Assembly (NCBI GenBank): GCA_030693105.1
Contig: JAUYBK010000196.1
Coordinates: 1-6,031 of the forward strand
Direction: 5' to 3'
From: Methanobacteriaceae archaeon
GTDB taxonomy: Archaea; Methanobacteriota; Methanobacteria; Methanobacteriales; Methanobacteriaceae
Length of the DNA stretch: 6,031 nucleotides
How positions within the stretch are numbered: the first letter of the stretch is position 1; every line of letters begins with the position of its first letter. Positions 1-4,849 of this stretch are shown piece by piece. A model generated the notes under the pieces. It searched no databases. It was not told the DNA's origin and worked only from the letters and a program-made list of their open reading frames with translations. The translations under genes and the position numbers were made by a program.

Positions 1-494
1 CAGAGGTCAATGTATCCTAACTCTTCTAATTTCATTAAATCCTTAGCATAGTACTCGGTCTTATTTGAAGAATCTTCTGTAGTGCAGCTGTTAAAATCAC
101 CGATTATCACTACATTTTCCTCTCTATGTTCTTTTGCATATTCCAAGATTTTCTTCCAGAATAAATCTTTTTGAGCACCGGGCTGGTCTGGAACGTAAAC
201 TCCCCATACCTGTAAATCCTTTTCAGGAATATAAACTTCAACCCACCTATCCTCAACTTTTCTGGTAACAAACTCATCCTTAGATGCAATAAATGACCCG
301 TTTCTACCATCATCATTGGAAATTTCAGTTTTATATCCCATATCAGCAAGTTTCTGAATTATCTGCTGCCCATTATCATTTTTAATAAATTCAGTCAGAA
401 CAATCAAATCGAAATCTTTGCTCTAGATGTAATTTATTATTTCAGGTGTTCTTTTTCCCCCGCCAAATCTGATGTTGAAATTTAAAATTCTCAT
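1..494 (-). pseudogene. Endonuclease/exonuclease/phosphatase (EEP) family protein, interrupted by TAG and cut by the window edge
   Basis: Reading the minus strand from the ATG at 494 gives MRILNFNIRFGGGKRTPEII, then an in-frame TAG at 425-423 (codon 24). The same frame then runs open to the window edge for about 140 codons. The product has the EEP order: an N-terminal N-x-N-x-R-x-GGG strand, LIVLTEF carrying the first metal-binding Glu, a WGVYVP strand, and IIGDFNS with the catalytic Asp/Asn pair. This family (exonuclease III/DNase I-like fold) cleaves phosphodiester or phosphoester bonds with Mg2+; the substrate cannot be told. A TATA box and GAGG ribosome binding site precede the ATG. The TAG is one change from AAG or CAG, so a nonsense mutation is the simplest reading. 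The C-terminal part with the catalytic His lies outside the window. Family assignment is firm; gene status is inferred. Confidence 0.8.
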
Positions 495-498
495 TAAT

Positions 499-531
499 AC
501 TCCCTCACATATTGAAAAATATTTTTATAAA
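499..531 (-). promoter_or_regulatory. TATA box and ribosome binding site of the EEP gene
   Basis: On the minus strand a TTTATAAA element lies at 531-524. A purine-rich GAGGGAG lies at 506-500, about five bases before the ATG at 494. The spacing fits an archaeal promoter with a very short leader. This suggests the EEP gene is, or was, transcribed on its own rather than only by readthrough from the nucleotidyltransferase gene. Confidence 0.45.
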
Positions 532-549
532 CTTTAATTTTTTGATACC

Positions 550-556
550 AAAAAAA
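550..556 (-). terminator. Oligo-T terminator after the nucleotidyltransferase gene
   Basis: Seven T residues on the minus strand start 19 bases after the stop codon of the nucleotidyltransferase gene, and a second T-rich stretch follows close by. Archaeal RNA polymerase commonly stops at such runs without a hairpin. It lies just before the TATA box of the next gene, as expected for separate units. Confidence 0.4.
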
Positions 557-574
557 TGGATGCAAATTATGTAT

Positions 575-1192
575 TTAAACCCACACTCTGCTCAATTTAT
601 ATTTAACGTTTCTTTCGCGAAATAATTCCAGTATTTCATCAACGTAAGGAGCTTCTATAAGAATGGTGGCCCTTCCCATTTTTTTCCCATGTAAAGAGAC
701 AATTCCCTTTCCTTCACTTAAATATTCCTTTCCATTATGTACGGATTTTACTACATAACCATAAAGTTTCCTTTTAACGTACATTTTATCCTTGGGTGGT
801 ATATCCTGGAATGCATAGGAGATGAAAGCATTGGGTTTTAAATTTTCTTTCTGACCTAAAATTAATTCCGGTCGGGAAAAAAGTACTATTCCATCTTTAG
901 CTGCCTCCCAAATGAAATCGGAGTCCAAATTATCTTTTTTGTTCATAAATACAAATGAAAATGGGTTTTCCATTTTATATTTTTTTTCAATTTCTCCGGC
1001 AATTTTATGAACTTTTTCTCCTTCCCCGCCCAATTCAGGGTCATTTTCTGCATCAAAAAGGAGCAATATATCTATGTCGCTTTTTTTGTGCATTTCTTCC
1101 CGGGCAGCAGAGCCGAATAATATAGCCGTTTCTAAAGAGGGTATTTCTCCCAATTTTTGTGCTAATTCAAATGCGCATTCTCTAATATTCAT
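575..1192 (-). CDS. MNT-type nucleotidyltransferase (antitoxin-like partner of the HEPN-like gene)
   Basis: 205 residues from the ATG at 1192. A TTG 15 bases upstream (1207) would add five residues, but the ATG is better: it overlaps the end of the preceding frame, as in coupled gene pairs. The polymerase-beta nucleotidyltransferase signature is clear: LFGSAAR (G27, S28), then SDIDILL with D39 and D41 as metal ligands. The third carboxylate is not obvious. Residues 118-205 form a second small domain beginning NAFISYAFQDIPPKDK and ending in RVWV, as in a set of archaeal nucleotidyltransferase-domain proteins. Such proteins transfer a nucleotide to a target. In MNT/HEPN modules the MNT protein AMPylates and neutralises the HEPN RNase toxin. 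Here the preceding HEPN-like gene is interrupted, so this could be an orphan antitoxin. Family confident; role inferred from context. Confidence 0.85.
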   Translation of the reverse strand: MNIRECAFELAQKLGEIPSLETAILFGSAAREEMHKKSDIDILLLFDAENDPELGGEGEKVHKIAGEIEKKYKMENPFSFVFMNKKDNLDSDFIWEAAKDGIVLFSRPELILGQKENLKPNAFISYAFQDIPPKDKMYVKRKLYGYVVKSVHNGKEYLSEGKGIVSLHGKKMGRATILIEAPYVDEILELFRERNVKYKLSRVWV

Positions 1193-1526
1193 CTTTCCAG
1201 CCTTCAATTGTATTTAAAATATGAAGAACTTCTTTTATGGTATCTCCATTGCCTTTTCCACCTTACCATCTTCCGTGCCTTATGGTTTCCAGTTTGGAGA
1301 ACAAATCAGCAATTTCATCTTCATTCCTTTCACGCAGGAACCGGATAATGCCCGTGTGGATATCAATATGAGCTCCATACTTCATTTCTGATCCAAAGGC
1401 TATGAAATGGAGAGAAGATCCGTAAACCAGTTCTACAATGGCACTTGTATTTTTTTCATCTTTTTCGAGTGATTGTATACTTGATCTTATTTCTTTCGCC
1501 TTTTTTAGATGGCCTTCCGCTTTCAT
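1182..1526 (-). pseudogene. HEPN-like protein with an in-frame TAA at codon 88
   Basis: From the ATG at 1526 (GAGGAAA ribosome binding site) 87 codons end at a TAA (1265-1263). Reading on in the same frame gives GGKGNGDTIKEVLHILNTIE, then GWKDEY and a TAG at 1184-1182. The joined sequence reads IRHGRW-stop-GGKGNGD, where Tyr (TAC/TAT) is the likely lost residue. The protein is helical: an N-terminal LKKAKEI helix, a core with VYGSSLHFIAFGSEMKYG and HIDIH, then FLRE and LETIRHGRW, the layout of HEPN helical bundles. HEPN proteins are often RNases using an R-x4-6-H motif; I cannot place that motif with certainty. The intact frame would overlap the downstream nucleotidyltransferase start by 11 bases (ATGAATATTAG), typical of a coupled toxin-antitoxin pair. 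It could still give an 87-residue truncated protein. HEPN assignment is by pattern and neighbour, not by a search. Confidence 0.65.
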
Positions 1527-1579
1527 ATAAATTTCCTCTGTTATTATAAGTATAGAAATAGGATCATATAGGCTTTTCT

Positions 1580-1592
1580 GTTATCACATAAC
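1580..1592. promoter_or_regulatory. Palindromic operator candidate, copy 1
   Basis: GTTATCACATAAC is a perfect 5-3-5 inverted repeat. It sits in a longer direct repeat of 18 bases (1575-1592, beginning TTTCTG) whose other copy at 1637-1654 differs by one base. It lies about where a transcript of the HEPN-like gene would begin if the TATA box at 1614-1603 is used. A dimeric repressor bound here could block that promoter. Confidence 0.5.
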
Positions 1593-1602
1593 ATAAAATT
1601 CT

Positions 1603-1614
1603 GATATATAAAAA
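1603..1614 (-). promoter_or_regulatory. TATA box candidate for the HEPN/nucleotidyltransferase pair
   Basis: The minus strand reads TTTTTATATATC here. A transcript would start near 1580, giving a leader of about 55 bases that contains the GAGGAAA ribosome binding site (about 1541-1532). The element lies between the two palindromes. An alternative TATA-like CTTATAAT near 1548-1541 is too close to the start codon to leave room for a leader. Confidence 0.4.
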
Positions 1615-1641
1615 CATAAATCCGGTTTAAACACTATTTCT

Positions 1642-1654
1642 GTTATCATATAAC
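1642..1654. promoter_or_regulatory. Palindromic operator candidate, copy 2
   Basis: GTTATCATATAAC repeats the 5-3-5 palindrome of copy 1 with one changed base, and the flanking TTTCTG is also conserved. The centres are 62 bases apart, close to six helical turns, so one protein could bind both sites on the same face of the DNA. A degenerate third match (TCTGTTAT only) occurs at about 1537-1544. Confidence 0.5.
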
Positions 1655-1719
1655 TATTATTATTTATATTATTTAATTTAATACTTAAGTATAGATAAAA
1701 AAAGAATCCAACCATTACC

Positions 1720-1756
1720 CCTTTTATTAACTACTTCCACTTACAAATCTATATTC
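1720..1756 (+). promoter_or_regulatory. Promoter candidates for the HD-domain gene
   Basis: Two AT-rich elements could serve. CTTTTATTAA (1721-1730) would start a transcript near 1752. TCTATATT (1748-1755) would start one almost at the ATG (1779), making the message leaderless. No good ribosome binding site precedes the ATG (only GGTAG), which mildly favours the leaderless reading. The rest of the 252-base gap (1527-1778) holds only the palindromes and AT-rich sequence. Confidence 0.35.
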
Positions 1757-1778
1757 ATCAAAAGTTGGTAGTTTTAAA

Positions 1779-2681
1779 ATGACCAAAAAATCCACCCCGG
1801 ACTTTGTTGAGAATTTAAAAGCCCCCCAAAATATAGAATCTCATTTTGCAATTGTAAATAAGAACTTAAGAACCTCAGCCAACGGCCGCAACTACTTGGA
1901 TCTAACTTTAACTGATAAATCAGGCCAAATAAAGGGGCGCATGTTCCCGGAAGAAAATGTAGAACAAGTATTTGACTCTATTAACACCGGCTGCATCTGT
2001 AACATAGAGGGCAGAGTTAACGAATTCCCACCCGGCTCTAAACATTTAAATATCATTATCAATTCATTAACGGAACTGGAAGAGGAAGACTACGTTTTAA
2101 AGGATTTTGTACGTACCTCCGACCATGATCATGATGATTTAACCAATGAGATCATTACCACCATCAAAAGGGTAGAAAATCCCTACTTGAAGAACCTTTT
2201 AAAGTCCTTTTTTTGTGATAAAGAGTTTACTGATGAATTTTACATAGCCCCTGCCGCTATGATACACCACCATAATTACCGGGGTGGACTGTTAGATCAC
2301 ACGGTGGAAGTTTTAAAAATATGCAGAACGTTGTGTGAAATATTCCCTAAACTGGACAGTGATTTATTCTACACTGGTGTCCTATTACACGATGTGGGTA
2401 AGATTAAGGCCTATGATTATGATTCTGTTAAAATCCAAATGTCCCAGGACAGCATCTTGGTGGATCATCTTTACCTGTCGGCGGAGATGGTTAAAAAGAA
2501 GATGGGTCGTTTAAATTTCCCGGATGAACTTTCCCATAAAGTTTTACACCTTATTTTAAGCCACCACGGGGATGTAAAGTTAGGATGGGGTTCCACTGTA
2601 AATCCTAAATTACCGGAGGCGGTGGCTCTGCATTATGCGGACCATCTGGATGCTAAGGTTAAAAAAATGTTTCAAAAATAA
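1779..2681 (+). CDS. OB-fold/HD-domain phosphohydrolase, YhaM-like 3'-5' exoribonuclease
   Basis: 300 residues, close to the roughly 310 of bacterial YhaM. Residues about 20-100 form an OB-fold nucleic-acid-binding domain (FAIVNKNLRTSANGRNYLDL, then GQIKGRMF and CNIEGRVNEF). An acidic/His-rich linker (DHDHDD, 115-120) follows. Residues about 155-300 form an HD domain with IHHHNYRGGLLDHT (H174), LLHDVGKIKAY (the H204-D205 pair), H230, LSHHGD (H262, H263) and HYADHLDAK (D288). All expected metal-binding His/Asp positions are present, so it should be active as a metal-dependent phosphodiesterase. YhaM degrades RNA, and single-stranded DNA in vitro, from the 3' end. The same activity in an archaeon is inferred. 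It is the first gene of a short unit with the cysteine-rich gene 11 bases downstream. It is a soluble cytoplasmic protein with no signal or membrane segment. Confidence 0.85.
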   Translation: MTKKSTPDFVENLKAPQNIESHFAIVNKNLRTSANGRNYLDLTLTDKSGQIKGRMFPEENVEQVFDSINTGCICNIEGRVNEFPPGSKHLNIIINSLTELEEEDYVLKDFVRTSDHDHDDLTNEIITTIKRVENPYLKNLLKSFFCDKEFTDEFYIAPAAMIHHHNYRGGLLDHTVEVLKICRTLCEIFPKLDSDLFYTGVLLHDVGKIKAYDYDSVKIQMSQDSILVDHLYLSAEMVKKKMGRLNFPDELSHKVLHLILSHHGDVKLGWGSTVNPKLPEAVALHYADHLDAKVKKMFQK

Positions 2682-2692
2682 GGTGAACAAAG

Positions 2693-2830
2693 ATGTGCGA
2701 AGAGTGCGACTTTTGTAGTGAACCCGGTTTAGATAACTGTATTGTATGTGAACGTTGTTACTGCCTTAGTCATATGGGTGGCGACGGCTACTGTGTGGAT
2801 TGTTTCTTTGGCACCGGTTTATTTGACTAG
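2693..2830 (+). CDS. Cysteine-rich small protein, 45 residues, probably zinc-binding
   Basis: ATG at 2693 with a strong AGGTGA ribosome binding site (2681-2686) that overlaps the stop codon of the HD-domain gene. The two genes are surely co-transcribed. Nine of 45 residues are cysteine: C2, C5, C8, C16, C19, C22, C24, C34 and C37, arranged CxxCxxC, then CxxCxxCxC, then CxxC, with H27 between. Such spacing suggests two structural zinc sites or, less likely, an iron-sulphur cluster. I do not recognise the family. The sequence after its TAG (2828-2830) is protein-like in the +1 frame up to 2885. Removing one G from GACTAGCCTGG would give GAC TAC CTG and a 63-residue protein. The present 45-residue form may therefore be a recent truncation. 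All cysteines lie before the break, so the metal-binding part would survive. Partnership with the nuclease is inferred from position only. Confidence 0.75.
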   Translation: MCEECDFCSEPGLDNCIVCERCYCLSHMGGDGYCVDCFFGTGLFD

Positions 2831-2831
2831 C

Positions 2832-2885
2832 CTGGAACCAGAGGATCGTGAAACACGTCTTAAGTTCTATAAAAGTGTCAACTGA
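2832..2885 (+). pseudogene. Out-of-frame remnant of the cysteine-rich gene's C-terminus
   Basis: In the +1 frame relative to the cysteine-rich gene, 17 codons read LEPEDRETRLKFYKSVN and end at TGA (2883-2885). The stretch is charged, proline-poor and looks like a real helical tail rather than noise. It joins the upstream gene exactly if one G at 2828-2830 is an insertion. It also contains a TATA-like CTATAAAAG (about 2868-2876), which I read as part of the coding remnant. Confidence 0.4.
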
Positions 2886-3050
2886 CTTCTGATATTGGTC
2901 CGGGATCTTCATGACCGTATCTAAGCCAGCCAGATTAATAAAAATATGTTAAAAACATGATTCTAATACGGGAAATCAAGAAATTATCCAAAAGGAGTGT
3001 AATCTTATTTTAAAATAGTTTTTTAAAATTTTTTATAATTTGCAATCATT
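2886..3050. other. Gene-free spacer between convergent genes
   Basis: No open frame with a start and ribosome binding site is visible on either strand. Weak inverted repeats (ATGTT-AAA-AACAT near 2947-2959) and an AGGAG followed at once by GTG TAA (near 2994-3002) lead nowhere. The right end is AT-rich and holds the oligo-T terminator. Confidence 0.5.
3019..3034 (+). terminator. Oligo-T terminator of the HD/cysteine-rich unit
   Basis: Two runs of six T (3019-3024 and 3029-3034) separated by AAAA follow the plus-strand unit, just before the 3' end of the convergent hicB-like gene. Closely spaced T runs are the usual archaeal stop signal. No hairpin is needed or seen. Confidence 0.45.
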
Positions 3051-3227
3051 TTAAGTCAAAAAAGTATCATTCTGGAATGTTTCTATATGATATTTAATAG
3101 CAGACTTCACATCTTCCATAGCTTCCTCATAAGTATAACCCTCACCCACCACTACGTCATTAAGACCAAGGACATAAGCCACGTACCCTTCCGGGTGTTT
3201 TTCTACGATGATTTTGATATGTTTCAT
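3051..3227 (-). CDS. HicB-like protein, 58 residues, without a HicA partner
   Basis: Minus-strand frame from the ATG at 3227 to TAA at 3053-3051. The sequence MKHIKIIVEKHPEGYVAYVL, then a GLNDVVVGEGYTYEEAMEDV segment, is the HicB fold: a beta strand, an E/G turn, a second strand with G-x-x-x-x-V-x-G-E-G, then a helix of the EEAxxxxKxAIxxHIE type. HicB proteins neutralise the HicA mRNA interferase. Short single-domain forms without the C-terminal DNA-binding part are common in archaea and often stand alone. No HicA-like double-stranded RNA-binding-fold frame is visible on either side. GGGAG and AGGA elements precede the ATG. It follows the sensor kinase by 56 bases on the same strand, so it could be read through from it, but two palindromes in the gap suggest its own control. 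The larger plus-strand open frame over this region is only a shadow. Confidence 0.85.
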   Translation of the reverse strand: MKHIKIIVEKHPEGYVAYVLGLNDVVVGEGYTYEEAMEDVKSAIKYHIETFQNDTFLT

Positions 3228-3243
3228 ATTCCTAAATCTCCCT

Positions 3244-3269
3244 ACTTAGCTAAGTTTATCAAATTTGAT
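3244..3269. promoter_or_regulatory. Two adjacent 12-base palindromes upstream of hicB
   Basis: ACTTAGCTAAGT (3244-3255) and ATCAAATTTGAT (3258-3269) are each perfect palindromes, separated by two bases with centres 14 apart. They fill most of the gap between the kinase stop codon and the hicB-like start. The second contains a TATA-like TTTGATAAAC on the minus strand (3264-3255). They could be an operator, or pairing segments in the RNA. Confidence 0.4.
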
Positions 3270-3283
3270 TGTAGTTCCTAGGA

Positions 3284-4675
3284 TCAATGCCCTTCAAAAT
3301 CCGAATTAAAAGAGCTTCTAAAGATAATTTGGAAAACAGTTCCTTTATCCGTTTTCATTTCTAGATTTGCATCCAGTTGACGCACTAAAGTGTTCACAAT
3401 GTTCATTCCGAAAGATTCCGCACTGTCCATATCTAAATCTTCGGGTAATCCAATTCCATTGTCTGAAATTTCCAAAATCAATAAATCATTCGGTAATTTT
3501 TCTAGGGATATTTTTATGGTTCCGGTTCTGCCCGGGGGAAATGCATGTTTTATGGAATTGGAAACTAGTTCATTTAATATTATTCCCAGTGGTATCGCGG
3601 TGTTAACATCAATCCTCACATCAATTACTTCTATCTCCATTTTAATACTTTTATCAATGTTGTAGTTAGAGAGAAGCTCGGGGGCAAGTATTTCTAAATA
3701 GCCCCCAAAATTGATACTTTTAAGATCAGTAGATTGGTATAGTCGCTCGTGAATCAGGGCCATGGCACGGATCCGGTTTTGACTTTCCAGGAACATTCTC
3801 CTAGTATCCCCATCCTTGATATACCGGGACTGGAGACTTAGCAAACTAGATATTATGGATAAGTTGTTCTTCACCCGGTGGTGGGTCTCTTTTACGAGCA
3901 GTTCCTTCTCTTCCAGGGATTTCTTTATTTGGTGCTGCAATTTCTTCCTTTCGGATATGTCACGGGTTATGGTGATAATTTCATCCTTTCCGGTGTCTTC
4001 ATTTAAGATGATTTTACCGGTAGTTTCCACCCAGATATAGCTGCCATCCTTACGAGTTAGTCTAAATTCAGCCTGGCCATTAACGGACGGATCCTGGACC
4101 AGGGATGAAATGGACTTATACAAAGTATCTAAATCTTCCATGTGTGCTAACTCACAAAGTTCTTTTCCTATAATTTCCTCCGCTTCATAACCCACTAAGG
4201 AGTAACACGAAGGAGATATATACCGGGTAATTCCTTTCAGATCGCAAACACAGATAACATCCGTAACGTTATCCGCCAATAATTTGTAGTGTTTTTCACT
4301 TTCTTTAATCTTCTTTTCCATTTCATGTTTTTTCAGAACCATTTCTAGGGTATATTTCAATTTCTGGGCTTCGAAAGGCTGGGAGATATAGTTATGAGGC
4401 AGGACCGATTTCGCTTTAGTGGTAGTCTTTTCGTCGTGGCAGGCTGTTAAAAATATGATCGGAACATCCATCTTTTCTTTTATTATTTTAGCGACATCTA
4501 TACCATCCATCTCTCCTTCTAATAATGTATCCATTAAAATTAGATCTGGATTTTCATCTAATACGATTTTTATGGCATCTGGACCGGAAGAAGCTACGTA
4601 TGATCTGTACCCCCACCTTTGCAAAAGTGATTCCAGCTCAACTGGCTCATCCTCAACAATCAAAATATTCTTCAT
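3284..4675 (-). CDS. Hybrid sensor histidine kinase, REC-PAS-HisKA_2-HATPase_c
   Basis: 463 residues from the ATG at 4675. A TTG five codons upstream is possible, but GGAG at 4686-4683 is seven bases from the ATG. Domains: REC (about 1-118) starting MKNILIVEDEP with the acidic pair, phosphoacceptor Asp49 in LILMDTLLEGEMDG, and LTA (Thr77); a short coiled linker; PAS (about 130-245) with LLADNVTDVICV, GYEAEEIIG, RKDGSYIWVE and ITRDISERK; HisKA_2 (about 250-330) with KETHHRVKNNLSIISSLLSL carrying the phosphorylated His; and HATPase_c (about 360-455) with the N box LNELVSNSIKHAF, DNGIGLP and SFGMNIV. It has no membrane segment, so it senses a cytoplasmic signal or is switched by phosphotransfer to its own REC. 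The REC Lys expected before Pro is Gln (YISQPF, Gln99). Such kinases are abundant in Methanobacteriales; the signal and output partner are unknown. Confidence 0.9.
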   Translation of the reverse strand: MKNILIVEDEPVELESLLQRWGYRSYVASSGPDAIKIVLDENPDLILMDTLLEGEMDGIDVAKIIKEKMDVPIIFLTACHDEKTTTKAKSVLPHNYISQPFEAQKLKYTLEMVLKKHEMEKKIKESEKHYKLLADNVTDVICVCDLKGITRYISPSCYSLVGYEAEEIIGKELCELAHMEDLDTLYKSISSLVQDPSVNGQAEFRLTRKDGSYIWVETTGKIILNEDTGKDEIITITRDISERKKLQHQIKKSLEEKELLVKETHHRVKNNLSIISSLLSLQSRYIKDGDTRRMFLESQNRIRAMALIHERLYQSTDLKSINFGGYLEILAPELLSNYNIDKSIKMEIEVIDVRIDVNTAIPLGIILNELVSNSIKHAFPPGRTGTIKISLEKLPNDLLILEISDNGIGLPEDLDMDSAESFGMNIVNTLVRQLDANLEMKTDKGTVFQIIFRSSFNSDFEGH

Positions 4676-4715
4676 TCTCCAACTCCGCAATAAAATATTG
4701 CTCTTATAATGGTAT

Positions 4716-4734
4716 ATTGTTCATGGTGAACAAT
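4716..4734. promoter_or_regulatory. Perfect 8-3-8 palindromic operator candidate in the kinase promoter
   Basis: ATTGTTCA-TGG-TGAACAAT is a perfect inverted repeat of eight-base arms. It directly abuts the minus-strand TATA box (4742-4735) on its downstream side, between the TATA box and the expected transcript start near 4711. A regulator bound here would block polymerase entry, so repression of the kinase gene is the likely use. The lipoprotein promoter lies some 70 bases away on the other strand and may or may not be affected. Confidence 0.6.
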
Positions 4735-4742
4735 TTTATAAT
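4735..4742 (-). promoter_or_regulatory. TATA box of the sensor kinase gene
   Basis: The minus strand reads CATTATAAAATTG around this position. A start about 26 bases on gives a leader of about 37 bases that keeps the GGAG ribosome binding site. A second similar element, CATTATAAGAG (about 4712-4702), would start the message so near the ATG that the ribosome binding site would be lost, so it is less likely. Confidence 0.5.
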
Positions 4743-4794
4743 GACATTATAGATCTTATGATATAAATAGTTTTGGTGAAACAGCAACTGTCAA

Positions 4795-4811
4795 GGAAAA
4801 GATTTTATACA
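4795..4811 (+). promoter_or_regulatory. Promoter of the lipoprotein/DUF998 unit
   Basis: GGAAAAGATTTTATACA combines a purine-rich BRE-like part with a TTTTATAC TATA box (4803-4810). Transcription would begin near 4832, leaving a leader of about 18-21 bases that holds the AGAGGGG ribosome binding site (4839-4845). Confidence 0.5.
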
Positions 4812-4849
4812 ACCACCACCAATTCATTTTTAACAATTAGAGGGGTCTA

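Noticed and set aside
110..349. 79-codon minus-strand open frame
   Set aside because: It is a shadow of the EEP-family frame, which has recognisable motifs (LIVLTEF, IIGDFNS); the shadow has no family features.
1193..1207. TTG start giving a five-residue longer nucleotidyltransferase
   Set aside because: The ATG at 1192 overlaps the end of the HEPN-like frame in the usual coupled manner and begins just before the conserved helix.
2868..2876. TATA-like CTATAAAAG suggesting a promoter for a small RNA
   Set aside because: It falls inside the protein-like out-of-frame tail of the cysteine-rich gene, and nothing downstream looks like a gene or a structured RNA.
3087..3281. 64-codon plus-strand open frame
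   Set aside because: It is antisense to the HicB-like gene, which has a clear fold signature and ribosome binding site on the minus strand.
3390..4752. Several plus-strand open frames of 74-96 codons
   Set aside because: All are antisense to the sensor kinase, whose domains are continuous and complete on the minus strand.
4773..4784. Possible extra half-site (TGGTGAAACA) near the lipoprotein promoter resembling the kinase operator arm
   Set aside because: Only a partial match to one arm with no inverted partner; likely chance in this sequence.
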